Shown here: piece after piece, positions 45,754-56,249 of the stretch | How positions within the stretch are numbered: the stretch's first letter is position 1 | Layout of the letters: each line of letters opens with the position of its first letter | Assembly (NCBI GenBank): GCA_023078555.1 | Contig: CM041196.1 | Span: 11,922,985 to 11,986,984 of the forward strand | Direction: 5' to 3' | DNA: 64,000 bases | Source: Ulva prolifera | Taxonomy: Eukaryota; Chlorophyta; Ulvophyceae; Ulvales; Ulvaceae | The notes under the pieces: generated by a model | Databases searched by the model: none | Told to the model about the DNA's origin: nothing | The model's input: only the letters and a program-made list of their open reading frames with translations | Position numbers and translations under genes: made by a program

Positions 45754-46239
45754 CTGTGACGAAGTGCACGTGAGTATACACCAGACCGTGTTCATACCGG
45801 GATGACTTTTCCCAACGATAACATAAAGTTTTTGCAACATGTTTTGCAAATGAGGGCAAGAACGCAATGGAGATTCGGCAGCGTTTTTCAGTAATGTATG
45901 GGGAGGAGTGAAGAGTCTATTCGCTGATGCACGTTCGTAGGACAAGCATCCTCCCGCGTCGGGCAGCGATGATAGTGTTGGCAACATGGTCGATCATGGG
46001 TAGCCACGTGCGATTGGCAGTCGCGGATTATATTTGCATCTGATTTTACAAGTCCGCCACGTTTATTTCCGGCTCCGGCTGTTTGATCGGCTCCACGCAG
46101 GCTTCCATGGACACGGAAAAAAACAACTTATCATGCACAACCTCAAGCAAACCGGTGTCAACTAGTGTTACAAGAGTGGGGCTTTGACTCCCTATCATGA
46201 TTGTAGAAAGGCCCGGGAACCTAACTTGTTCCATGGCAA

Positions 46240-48590
46240 CTAGGCATGTGCGGCCTCGACTCCATATGTGTTGCGCCATAACATATTAGTGTACGGTTTG
46301 CAATGCACACAGTGATGGAATGACATAATCATGCACGTGTGCATTCCAGGCGAGTGTGTGGCCGGTGTAGCTATAGCGGATGTGCCGCAATGCGATGCAC
46401 CGAGTGGTAATGGCATAGGCGCATGCGCTTCAGCGAGACTCTGATGGGCCCTCATGTCTGCATGCTTTGATGGACCTGCCCCACTTGCTCGGGATGCAGA
46501 CCTGGGGACACGCCCTGAGGGGCCCTCTCTGTTGCGACTCACCACTGACAACTGCTGCTCAAGCTGCATCTTCAGAGTTTCCACCTCTGCCAGCTGTGCT
46601 CTCAGAGTGTCTTCGGACACGTCCTCAACATCAAAGAGTGGCATGGGAAGTCTTCCTTGCAACCTGCTGCCTCCCTGATGTTCCTCCTCTGCAACCGTTG
46701 CCCGGCGAGCTTGCCTGTGACAAACCCTACGGATGACCGCTGACGCTTGTGGAGACATGTTCATCAATTGGGCAGACATCTTCACCAACCTCACCCGCAC
46801 AGTATCATCATCCATTGCCCGCTGCAAGGCAATGATGTTGTATGCTAATGGCAGTGGCCCCTGCGGTGGGTGGTGTCTGGCTGGGGGTTGGGGGTGGCAC
46901 GGTTACCCTGTGGGTTAGATGTGGCTGGCTGGGGGGTTGCTTGCGGGTTGCGGTTTGGGATGTTGGCATGTGGGTCCGTCAATGTTCGGGCAGGGGACGG
47001 GGGCCGCTGGGGGAAGGGGCTCGGTGCCTGTGGCACCAACTTCCGGATGTCATCCTCTGATACTTCCTTTGGCATAGGGTAGAAGCTGTCAATGGCCCGG
47101 AGCACTAGCCACTCTGCGTAGACCCGGACCCCTTCCTGGTCCCACACCGCCACTCCGGCTGCGTTGGTGTCCTGCTCCATAACACAGCCGAAGGCGTGGA
47201 ACGGGGGCCAGATCCGCAGGCTCTCGTTGGGGTGCTTCATGCCGATCCCCTCACACCCATGGCGCATGATGCTTAGCAGGGTCCCCCGCGCCGTTGAGAT
47301 GCTTGTTGTTAGCTGCAGCTGTTGCTCCGTTAGTGCATCATCTTGGTAGTCCTTCTCTGTCTGGACCCACCACCAGCACTGTGAATGCCCGAAGTGGTTT
47401 GCAGCCACCACGAGCAGAGCCTGTGGCAGCAGGGCCGTCAGTGCTTCCACAACCTCCTCCTTATCTGTCAACCCCTCACACAGGTGCCCCAACAACCCCA
47501 CCAACGTGCTGACTTGGTGTGTCGAGCAGCTGGGGGTGCTGAGGGTGAAACCAGCCTCTCCCACGTGAACAGTAGTTCACCGATGATGCTCTTGTTCGTC
47601 ACCTCAGACCCTGCCCAAAGCACTTCAGGGTCCCATGCCTACGCCTTGATGATGTCGCAAAACCACCTTTTGAGGATGGGACAGACGACAGCAAGGAGGG
47701 AAAACAGGTCTTGCATGACCTCAAAACCGGCCTACATGTTGAAGGCAATCGGGGAAGTTGTCATGAATTCTACAGTACTACATGAAAAAACATTACCACT
47801 GGTTACATGGCGAGGACAATATCTTGAATACACAGACATGGAGGGGTTCAAGACGCACCAACATTGCAGCCTCGTTGAAGACGCTCTCAAACGCGATCCT
47901 CGCAAACAACTCTGTGCACGCGAACGCCCTGTCAAGGGGTGCCAGCATGGTTGGGGGCCGCTCCTTGCCGGTGCAGGGGGGGGTTTGTGTATAGCACCGG
48001 TGAAGTGATCGCATACAAGCGCAGCGCAGCGGCACGCATGTAGCCTGCCGCGGCGAAGTGGAAGGGGACGTCCCGCTGCACAACGCCGGGGGGATTGCAT
48101 ATGTGAGTCTCGCTGTCGCCCACATGAGACGTAGTCGTCGCTAGGCTTGCCACAGCCCTACGGAGAACTGGACCAACCCCATCGCTATGAGCAACGGAGG
48201 CAAAGTTGGTGGATATTTAACCTGCAGAATGCGCGGGCATGCTGAATTCGGTTGCGTGCGCGCTGTCGCAACGACCTGCCGCATGGGGGTGCTTGCGCTG
48301 GGCGCAAGCGCCGGGGTTAGATGGCATTGTGGTGCGTGTGGTGCTAGCACGTTGTTGCTTGGTGCCCCTTGCTTGCTTTTGGAGATGGTGGCAGCAGCCG
48401 GGGTACGTTGACGTCTTCCGTGTTCACACCGAGTCGGAGCTGCCGCAGCTACAGCGCTTCGGCAAGGACGAGCTGCGCCACGCGGATGCATTCCTTCTTG
48501 AAGGCATCCAGGTCCACGCAGTCAAAGGAACTTCTCATCAAAGTCCAGCTTGAGGTGGCGGGGAGAGGGTGGGAACGTGTTCGTACACAC
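46240..48590 (-). CDS. Family G gene, copy 1 (unknown function)
   Basis: Multi-frame minus-strand gene with a paralogue at 58475-60400. Main ORFs are 46845-47564 (239 codons) and 46240-46827 (195 codons). Shared words with copy 2 include GKERPPTM, VMQDLFSLLA-VCP-LKRWF, KSIIGEL-FTWERLV, ALTALLPQALLVVAANHFG, a tryptophan run (QCWWWVQTEK), MRHGC-GI and EDDIR-LVPQAP. A Pro/Asn-rich low-complexity tail follows. Then comes a segment with a predicted coiled coil (DTLRAQLAEVETLKMQLEQQ) that copy 2 lacks. The end is repeat R2. An intron is plausible near 47.73-47.83 kb (GTAAC...ATGTAG). A stop near 48.44 kb and frame shifts suggest decay. No known domain. Confidence 0.55.
46255..46470 (-). repeat. Repeat R2, copy 2
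   Basis: Counterpart of 3515-3735, lying at the 3' end of the family G frame and directly joined to R3. Confidence 0.65.
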
Positions 48591-48680
48591 TGTTAAATCC
48601 CTCTGTGGATGCGATCCTGCAGTCCACCATCTGATCCGGAGTAACACACGTGAAAGGTCTCCACGTTTCTAGCGGTAGAT

Positions 48681-48730
48681 CCGCCATAGAGGCGGAACTT
48701 CCGCCATAGAGGCGGAACTTCCGCCTCTAG
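48681..48730. repeat. 20-bp tandem repeat, each unit a hairpin
   Basis: The unit CCGCCATAGAGGCGGAACTT occurs twice, followed by a partial third (CCGCCTCTAG). Each unit contains the inverted repeat CCGCC-ATAGA-GGCGG. It lies just upstream, in transcript sense, of the family G copy 1 frames. Confidence 0.85.
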
Positions 48731-49056
48731 AGATGGCACCGGCCCTGATCGAGAAAGATTGGCTAAATGCTTGCACTGCAAATTGCAGGCGCCGATGGAT
48801 GGAACGGCATAATTGTATCATCATAATCATACAGCCTACTGGTCGTAGTAATGTGATACAAATCCCGAAGATTAAAGCCAACAGGGCAGCGAATGTGATG
48901 CAGGCCAACCTTAACGGTTCTTGGGAACATCATTGTGTATGTTAATTTAAGCTAGTCACCAGAAGGTGCACTGCGATCATGCTAGGGTACTTAAAGTTTG
49001 CACACACGGAGCAAGTTGTCTGAGACCAGAGCATTGTGGGGGCTTGTGACCTCTGA
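48731..49056. other. No recognisable feature
   Basis: Short frames only. A small plus-strand frame at 48733-48945 has a run of isoleucines (CIIIIIQ) but no support as a gene. Confidence 0.35.
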
Positions 49057-49290
49057 GTGTATCGCGGAGATGGGCTTTCGTTGCGGTACGAGGACCTTGA
49101 GGTTGATGGGGTTGGCAGGATGCTCTTTCGAGGCTCGGTCTTGCAAATTGAAATTGCCGACATAAAGAACACTTCAAGGTCTAAGGCATGGAGAAAGGAT
49201 TGCATACAACTACATTGCGCTTTGCATGCGATTTCGTATGCGTTGAATCATGCAGCCGAATTTGCCAAGCTTGCAATGGATCGCATTTGA
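49057..49290 (+). CDS. Small ORF, possibly nuclease-like
   Basis: Plus-strand frame of 77 codons ending at 49290. It reads LRYEDLEVDGVGRMLFRG, then LQIEIADIKNTSRSKAWRKD and QLHCALHAISYALNHAAEFA. The 'E-x-A-x-IK ... QL..A..A' layout recalls the E-x-K ... Q core of some PD-(D/E)XK nucleases, but this is a weak resemblance over a short stretch. There is no upstream continuation in frame. The call is tentative. Confidence 0.2.
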   Translation: MYRGDGLSLRYEDLEVDGVGRMLFRGSVLQIEIADIKNTSRSKAWRKDCIQLHCALHAISYALNHAAEFAKLAMDRI

Positions 49291-49414
49291 CAGTGTGGTT
49301 TTAGTTGGGTACGTGTGTGTCCCAAAAACATGGCATCTTCTGCTCAACTAGATGAGTGCATTATGGCGATCGACGCGTTTTGCCGACCGCAATGTACACA
49401 TTGCCCTCCCATTT

Positions 49415-49693
49415 TTAGAACCTCGGATGGGTGCTCTCCAGTGTGTTGAGGGCGCGAGTGGTCTCGCTTGAAGGCGGCTTTTCCCCGTGATGCTCGATGT
49501 AGGAGTCAACGAGGTCCTCCACGTTGTCCATGGATTTGGGCTGTGCGTAACGTTGGCCGAGCAACTTCTCAACCTTGGTGCTCAATGCTTGTTCTAGTAC
49601 CATCTTCATTTTTTCCATCACCACTTGCAGAGTGGCTCCATGAGCTTGCGGAGTGGCTCCTTGAGCTTGCAGAGTGGCTCCTTGAGCTTTCAG
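49415..49693 (-). CDS. Small coiled-coil ORF with 7-residue repeats
   Basis: On the minus strand a frame opens at about 49693 with four 7-residue units of the type GATLQAQ, encoded by a 21-bp tandem repeat. It runs into MVMEKMKMVLEQALSTKVEK, a strongly helical stretch, and YAQPKSMDNVEDLVDSYIEH before its stop at 49415. The ATG at 49624 falls after the repeats. It may be an oligomerisation segment of a lost transposon or host protein. No partner domain is visible. Confidence 0.35.
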   Translation of the reverse strand: MKAQGATLQAQGATPQAHGATLQVVMEKMKMVLEQALSTKVEKLLGQRYAQPKSMDNVEDLVDSYIEHHGEKPPSSETTRALNTLESTHPRF

Positions 49694-49704
49694 AGTGGCT
49701 CCTT
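49628..49704. repeat. 21-bp minisatellite, 3.6 units
   Basis: Units GAGTGGCTCC-TGAGCTTGC start at 49630, 49651, 49672 and 49693 (partial). The length is a multiple of three, so the coding frame is preserved. Confidence 0.85.
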
Positions 49705-49840
49705 ACCAATGGTTCATGAGGCAGCACAGCCGTGATGGCAAGCTAATCAGCCAAAACCGAGGCTGCACCCACAAGACATATTTACATTTATTACATGACC
49801 ACTGGGATTCGTACTCTTGCACTCGGACATGCCCTAGGAA

Positions 49841-50389
49841 GAGCGGTAAGAAGGACATCAATTTAACAGATGAGGAAGGCCGTGAGATGGCAAGATTGTT
49901 GAGGACTCTAGTCAACAATAGCGGCAGTTATGAGAGGTATCAAAATATAGATGAAGCAATCAAGAAAAATCAGCATGTGAGAGACTTTGCCGAAATATCA
50001 AATGCCACATGCAGCATGCTGCACACATGGCTCACAGAGCTGGTGCCGGCTCTGCGACTCGCGGCGGACGACGGCGCCCCCAATTGGCCTCCACGCTCAA
50101 GAAGCGCCAACAGTGCGCCGTTGTGCTGCGCGGGGAGTCCACATGGATCGAGCGCGCCCTCTCATACTCATGCCGTCGTGTCAGCATGCCCAATGGCCCT
50201 GCCGAGAAGATGCCAGTCATGTGGCACCATGAGTGGTTTAGCCCGCACACCTACATGCTTGATGCAACTACATTTCTCAACAAGCAGGGTGCATCGAGTG
50301 AGCCCCATCGGTGCGTGTATACCCTTACAGATGAGGTGTTCCGACCCAGGCTGATGAGAGCAGACAAGCAAATCGGCCAAGTCACCTGA
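49841..50389 (+). pseudogene. Unrecognised plus-strand frames
   Basis: Frame 1 (within 49695-50354) reads KKDINLTDEEGREMARLLRT and DEAIKKNQHVRDFAEISNAT. After about 50040 the protein-like signal moves to another frame (50009-50389): RQQCAVVLRGESTWIERALS, WHHEWFSPHTYMLDATTF and YTLTDEVFRPRLMRADKQIG. The handover suggests an intron or a frame change in a decayed gene. No family is recognised. A third block at 51427-52031 on the same strand may belong to it, with the endonuclease-like pseudogene between them on the opposite strand. Confidence 0.3.
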
Positions 50390-50779
50390 ATCATGGTGTA
50401 CCTTGTCATACACAAGCATCTTGGTCTGGTCATGGGGCCCGACATCATGGTCATAGGTACTCAGGTGCCACAATCAAAAAAGGACAAGGAGGAGCAGTTT
50501 GCACAAGCAGGTGTCAAGACATGGTATGCCAGCGTGGCATGATTGTCGTGTTGCCTATACACTGCAGCTGATGTTGCAAGCACCGGATATTGCAAGCACT
50601 GATGTGTGTACAGGTGGACAAAAATGATGGAGGATGGCAGCATGCACAAGCAAGATGCAGAGTCAAAGTATGTACACAGAGATCAGGCCACATTCACCGT
50701 CCGCCCTATACCTATGTCCCAAGCTTGATGACAGTGGGCTCACCGTGGTCACCAATCAGGTAGTTGGTGTATGAAGCTG

Positions 50780-51345
50780 TGCATACCACTTTGCATGCTG
50801 ATGCGTGCATCCGCTGCTTGATGTACTCGTGCCAATCGTTTTTATCTTTGTGATGCTAACGCATGAGGCTCCACCGACAATTCATCACCATCTTGTCCTT
50901 TTGCACATCTATATCATTTCTCGTGCAGTTCTTCTCATTGAAATGCTGCGGCCCGTCGAGCTCGAAGCTGGTGCACCGGTCGCCATGCGCAACGGTTGCT
51001 TCGATGCTCATTCGGTTGTTCTGCGGCACAGTCCCACACGATGACGGCCGAGCTGTCAACATGTAGGACTGCATCCGCAAAGTGATGAACATTCTTCGAG
51101 CAGTTCGAGCATCGTCTTTGGTGTGCGGGACATAGGAATCGCGATCGCCGTGACGCCTTGTGCACAGTCCTTAGCTTCAATACTTTGTAGCCGTTGTGAT
51201 ACCCGCAGTTACAGCGATAGCACATACTAGGATTATCTCTATTCCTGGTGAATCTGTCTCCATATCTTGCCAGAGTTTCTGCCATGTCCTTGTCTTCAAT
51301 GGCACTACCCACATTCCGGGTGCTCTTCCACCGGACCCCCATCCT
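50780..51345 (-). pseudogene. PD-(D/E)XK (Vsr/DUF559-like) endonuclease pseudogene
   Basis: The minus-strand frame from an ATG at 51342 has a Cys/His-rich start (CYRCNCGYHNGYK, then FLCPAHQRRCSNCSKNVHHF), like a zinc-binding module. A second frame (50856-51092) holds CTSFELDGPQHF followed by RNDIDVQKDKMVM and WSLMR. The E-x-DG-x-QHF ... D-x-x-KD layout is typical of the small Vsr/DUF559-type restriction-fold nucleases as I know them. A stop (TAG near 50861) sits where the family has L/I, after which HHKDKNDWHEYIKQRM continues the fold's last helix. A frame change plus that stop make it a pseudogene. In eukaryotes such proteins are known mostly from algae, oomycetes and large DNA viruses. Confidence 0.5.
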
Positions 51346-51426
51346 GGAACCAATTTAACGTTTATTTTTTGCTGCAGGAATGAGGTGGAGAGCGACCAGG
51401 TGGCTTCGTGGCAGTAGAGTTCAAGA

Positions 51427-52031
51427 ATGGTTCAGACTCAAGGCCCTTCCACTCATGAGGCAAGCATCACGGCAGGATTCCGTGCAGCACAGGGGACCAC
51501 CATGGTCAAATGGAGTACGTATCAATCGATGTGTGGTGCGGTTGGACACGTGCACAGCGGATTGGACCCATTTATCATAGTGTCTCCAGACGCCGACTCA
51601 ACGCATTAAATGAGGTACCTCTGGAAGTCCATAGATGCCGGCAAGCCCCCCACGGGCCCCATCCCGGACCGACGAGACATACCAGCTGGAGAAGAAGGCC
51701 ACATTGCAATTGACAAACTTGAGAATATGTACCCAATGCTCTTAAGGTTCCAGACAATGTGCCGTTTGCCATCGAGAGCGTCTTTGCTCCAGTCAAGGTG
51801 AAGTACTACAAATTATTAAGCGGCAGAGATGACATTGCACCAGCGCACATGGTGTGGCTATGGAGATGGCTTTTATTGAGGTGGCCACAGACCATCCATA
51901 ATTGCTTCCAGCACTACGTGGACAACATGTTGATTTTCCGTGGCAAAGAAGATCAGTGCGTGACACTGGGGGGTGTCAAGTTCCACTACACCAATGGTAA
52001 TTGGCCGCCACAATGTAGGGGGGTTGACTGA
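51427..52031 (+). pseudogene. Unrecognised plus-strand gene remnant
   Basis: One frame (51427-51801) is open except for a stop at 51607 and includes IDAGKPPTGPIPDRRDIPAG and IDKLENMYPMLLRFQ. At about 51760 the signal passes to 51759-52031 with VPFAIESVFAPVKVKYYKLL, MVWLWRWLLLRWPQTIHNCF and GVKFHYTNGNWPP, ending at 52031. The residue content is aromatic-rich and protein-like. I do not recognise the family; a decayed transposon or host gene is likely. Confidence 0.3.
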
Positions 52032-54200
52032 GATGATAATTTCTTTATTTTTTTTGTTGTTGATTCCGCTACAATGTTGTGTTTGACTTTCCGTGTGCCT
52101 ATGTGGCCACAGTATGCATCCATAGCTCCTTGTAAGCAGGAGCTGAGACTAAGTGTGCATGATCACTAGAACATCTGCTATGCACACATGTACTTGTTCT
52201 GATGATTGCTTTGTGCATCTTGTGAATTTGACCGAACTGTAGTACACATATGCACATGCTTAGTCACGCCAGAACACGGTCAACAAAACGCTAATGGGGC
52301 CGTTCACTTATGTGAATCGACCAGCCCAACCACCAGAGCAGCAACCGATTGCACAGCAGACAAGCGCCCCACACACCCAAGCACATTGCGGTGCAACCAC
52401 TGAAATAACAAAAAAATTTACAGACTCGGGCGCCCACCTGCCAGATGACTATGCCATGCCTTAGGTGCAGTAATGCAGGCCCCATGTGGGAGCCAGGCCG
52501 CCTGACAACCTCACCCACCGGCTGATACGTTGTTGATACTCCTACACATAAACAACCATCAACAAGCCTATGTGCCCATAAACTCCCGCCGGTACGGGAC
52601 TCTGTACCCGCCTGGTGGCATTGCAGACTCCCTGCCCTCACAGCCACCACAACAACGTTCAGAAATTTCTGCAGCACCACTCGGATGTGTGGGAAACTAG
52701 TTCCGGCAAGCGCACCAGCCACAAGCTGCTCGAGAACAAGTGTTACTGTGGCAGTTAACCCGCCATGCCTGCCCACATACTGACCATATGACCCGTGCGA
52801 GCATTGTGAGGCCTCACCGAAACACCCTCCATTCAACTATGCCATCCACGCATGCCCTCGTGCACCACAGGTGCATGTCGTTCTTGGTGTCGCTCTCCCA
52901 TGCATACGAGCACATGCACATTTGGCGTGCTGATGCGCCGCTTGTGCAAGCTCTGCCCATTTTGGATGGTACGTACAATGATGTCTAGAGCGAATGGCCC
53001 CCATAGCGATTTTCTGACTAAATGTAATAGATATTCATCGGGACTGGCGCTGCATTGATATTACAGAGTGTCTGCCTTGGATGTGTGAGCAGTAGAGTAT
53101 GCATGCTCCAATGTAGGATTGTGGCAGTCCAGTGATGAGACCGCTCTACCACTGGACTGTCACAAGGATGTATTCTCAGCCTGCTGTGGCGTGGCATGGT
53201 TGTAGGCTCACGGGCCGTTCACGACCTAGTGCGAGTGCTTACTGTGTAGCTTCTCAGTGTGAAGACAAATATGTATATGCAATTGTCTGTGATTATTGTG
53301 TTCTTGGACGTGGTGTGCGCCGCGAAGCTGGCTGTAGACGCGGCAAGCGCGTAGCTGTTCATGACGCAGAGTTCAATGGTGCACTACATGCTTCGAGCAT
53401 GGTGTGGTATTCGAGCTGCGACCATATGTATTGTGGTGCACGGTGTTGCGAACTTAATGTTTGAAATGCAAGCCTGCCAATGGAAAAGTACTTGAATAAT
53501 CTCACGTACCCGTACACTCTTCCGAGCTAGTGAGGCATGATTGGTTGCCTAGTTTCGTGGTCAACGCGTACAAGAAGAATTGCATCTCGAGCAGTCGGTG
53601 CGTTGGCATGAGAAAAGTTCACCCTTGTCGCCGCCCATACCAGTCGCAAGAATATTGTCCGTCCGTCAACCAAGACATTGGTGACTTAGTTGGCACCAAC
53701 CATATGGTAGCATTGGTCGCTCAACGAGCTCGTTACCCCGTGCTGGATGCTGACGATGTATGCTATGAAGAACATCTCGTACCCGTGTACCTCTCGGACG
53801 GTCATCGTGCTCCGACATGTTCTTAACATTTGAAAGCTTGTACATAACCTCAGCTAGGAGCATTTCTTGCAACGCCTACCCCTTGCATAGTTTGCGTGTC
53901 CATACCACCGCACTTGTGAACATGATATGCATAGTTTACAACGTGCGAGTACAAAGAACACGGACACGGTTGGCGCTGCTGCCGTGAAGGCTCATATTTT
54001 GCACCTTATCGGCGCAATTAGGCTTGATGCAATATGTGCAAAATTGCTTTTGTCAAGACGAGAAGAACCCAACGGATTACATATGGCAAAAATTCTCCAT
54101 TCCAATGGATTACGTACGGTATACGTCCTAAATGCCAACCTAAAAAAGAGTTTTGCTCTTTGAGCTAAATTCAAAAGTGACCTTAAGCGTTTTCCGATGG
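52032..54200. other. No recognised gene
   Basis: Long stretch with conflicting frames. These include 52291-52836 minus (181 codons), 53132-53464 plus (110 codons, Cys-rich) and 53530-53826 plus (98 codons). None shows a motif, similarity to another part of the window, or a repeat structure I can support. Confidence 0.35.
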
Positions 54201-54202
54201 GT

Positions 54203-54248
54203 AAGGGGTTAGGTAGGTAACCCCTAACCCCTAACCCCTAACCCCTAA
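54203..54248. repeat. Interstitial telomere-like array (CCCCTAA)4
   Basis: Four perfect CCCCTAA units at 54221-54248 (TTAGGGG on the other strand). They are preceded at 54203-54213 by AAGGGGTTAGG in the opposite orientation, so the two strands' repeats meet head to head across a 7-bp spacer. Confidence 0.85.
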
Positions 54249-54265
54249 TCAACCTCACGATCATG

Positions 54266-54604
54266 TCAGCCATGTTCCATTAGTTCGTCACAGATGCCGT
54301 TCAATAGATCTTCAGGATGCGTATGTGCAATTTCCTCCACACACGTCCACTTTTGTAATGGGCCAATCATTGAACGGTGTTTCATGTGGACCATGAAGGG
54401 GCACAGGGTGCCCGCGTACGCTGTGGATGTGCCTACACCCATGCATTTCGCAATTGGGATATTGCCTAAGTGTATGTATGAAGTCCTCCACTTGTTGCAC
54501 GTCATTTGCCGTGACACACACGCCATGTGAGCATTATTGATATTGGGCATGGCTCGATATGCGGTGCGGCCTGCAGGTGCTCGACTGTTGTTTGTACATT
54601 GCAC
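54266..54604 (-). CDS. Unrecognised 112-codon ORF
   Basis: Open on the minus strand from an ATG at 54604 to a stop at 54266, just beside the telomere-like array. It contains CNKWRTSYIHLGNIPIAKCM, MKHRSMIGPLQKWTCVEEIA and an acidic end DLLNGICDELMEHG. Cysteine and histidine are frequent. No family is recognised. The frame ends cleanly, so a small gene or a terminal exon is possible. Confidence 0.3.
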   Translation of the reverse strand: MQCTNNSRAPAGRTAYRAMPNINNAHMACVSRQMTCNKWRTSYIHLGNIPIAKCMGVGTSTAYAGTLCPFMVHMKHRSMIGPLQKWTCVEEIAHTHPEDLLNGICDELMEHG

Positions 54605-54764
54605 CTTCGCATGTAGTTGTCATGTATGGTAGCATGCAAATAATGCAGAGGTTGTGGAATCCACAATGGGATGCAAGGCATACCGACATGCATAATATTG
54701 TAAGTTGATAGAGCTCCACATGAATATGGCAGGCGCACGGATGCATGTTCCGAGGCGAGGATGT

Positions 54765-54840
54765 GATATTTCTTGTCTCGAAGCAAAGGAATGCAATGGA
54801 GATTGGGCAAGTTATGTAAGAACTTTAATATGGGGTTTCT
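54765..54840 (+). repeat. Short R3-related fragment
   Basis: GGAATGCAATGGAGATTGGGCAA...TAATATGGGG resembles the R3 stretch at 1383-1430 (CGCAATGGAGATTGGGCAA). The words TCGAAGCAAAGGAATGCA just before it also occur at about 453-470. A small mosaic of window repeats. Confidence 0.45.
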
Positions 54841-54849
54841 TGTAGATGA

Positions 54850-56249
54850 AAGAATCACCTACGTCAAACAGCAATCGCTGCAAGTGATGCTTGGCAGTGT
54901 GTGTTTGGTGCTAGCGGTGGTGTAGTTGCCTCGAGGATGGTTGTCTAGAAAGGGTACATTTGTCACCACCGCCAAGGGAAGAGGAGGGGGTGCACATGCT
55001 TACATGCTTGCATGTCGCCTGCCGGGTGAGCACTTTAAGGGGAATGATTAGGGTGAAGCCCTCCACCGCAATTTTCATCACGACGTCAACCTGGCCACGT
55101 CTCCCGGGTGCAAGTTGACAAACGCTCCAATGATGAGGCCTTCCAAGCATCCGCTAGTGGAAACCTCCAATTAGGAGGCCTTCCAAGCCGCCATTTTTCT
55201 CGCGCGCAACCGATGTTCGGTCATGGCCAGCATGCAAGCGAGATACAACTCAGTGTTGGGGCTCACGATGTGCCTAGTGTAGTGTTGTTTGACTTCATCG
55301 GCAAGCTTCCGCGTTGGTCATCGGCAAGCTGCCCCGCACACGGACGCGCCACGCAAATATGCACATGAAAATATCTTATTTTTGTCAAACATGCCGCATA
55401 CACCCGCCGTTCGACACCGTGCTCAACATGTCGATTCACTCCGGATGGAGCATTTTGAGAAATGTCGCCAAAGTGCTTTGCCGTCTGCATGCACTCGGGT
55501 TGTTTTGATCGTTTATCTACCGGGCGCACAAGCGAAGGGAATGAGAATCTACAAGCACGGAAGCCACATAGTTGGTAAGAGATGTATTACCTCTTCGTGT
55601 ATAAGTATATCGGGTTTGCGGGACTCATCCCCATCACGGTCACAGCATCGTCTATACTGGGATTTTTAATGTCTCGAATGAAGTATGTCGTTTTGTGTGT
55701 GTGGGACACTGCCCAGGCGTCGAGGCTGTTGTGACGTCATCCCCCTACCGAGAGCGGCGTATTTGTTCTCTGGGAGGGCGTGACCAAGACCACCGCAAGG
55801 CCATCTACCGCCAACATGGGTGGGGCACATGTTGCGAGCTGAGCGTGTGATGTGATAAGTTGGCGACAACCTCAAGGCAGGAGCAACATGTGCTCTACAT
55901 GATAGTGTACGGAAGGTTCCGAATAGTGTTGTGCAATGTGCTCACGTGCCATGGCAGACTCGTCATGTGAGCACATTTTCATGTCCGGGCCACTCAGCCT
56001 GGTAATTGATGTTTGCACCACGGATGAGCTGCCCTCAGGAGCAACGCATCTTCGAGACGCGTGCGGACGCTTTCAAGTTGTTGCACATGCTGCGTCATGA
56101 TATGAGGTCACATGCGTTAGCGTGTATGCAATTGACACAGCTGTTGCAGCATACTCGGCGGTCCACGTGACGTAACCCTAGGGGGCGGCAGCAGGTGTCG
56201 GTGCCACCCATGTTGACCACCAAGATGCGTCGAGATACACAAGCATTGC
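54850..56249. other. No recognised gene
   Basis: Short frames on both strands (for example 55263-55529 and 54911-55150 minus) without motifs. GAGGCCTTCCAAGC occurs twice, 40 bp apart, near 55137 and 55177. Confidence 0.35.

Larger units (their letters stand above)
43283..46250 (-). repeat. Repeat R3, copy 2 (long form)
   Basis: Paralogue of 986-1772. It aligns at 43283-43412, then at 45010-45174 and 45754-46250. Between the first two blocks lie about 1.6 kb not present in copy 1, in which I recognise nothing. Between the last two sits a 579-bp TIR transposon. The minus frame near 46060-46197 (MIGSQSPTLVTLV...SVSMEACVEPIKQP) matches the copy 1 frame in protein more clearly than expected for neutral DNA. 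R3 borders the Tnp2-type remnant on its left and the family G gene on its right, so it may be an internal part of one large transposon. Confidence 0.65.

Noticed and set aside
49628-49704. Short regular repeats considered as a CRISPR array
   Set aside because: The units are directly adjacent with no spacers, the DNA is eukaryotic, and the period is a coding multiple of three.
52291-52836. 181-codon minus-strand ORF
   Set aside because: It has no motif, repeat or paralogue, and the plus strand opposite has comparably open stretches, so it was not called a gene.
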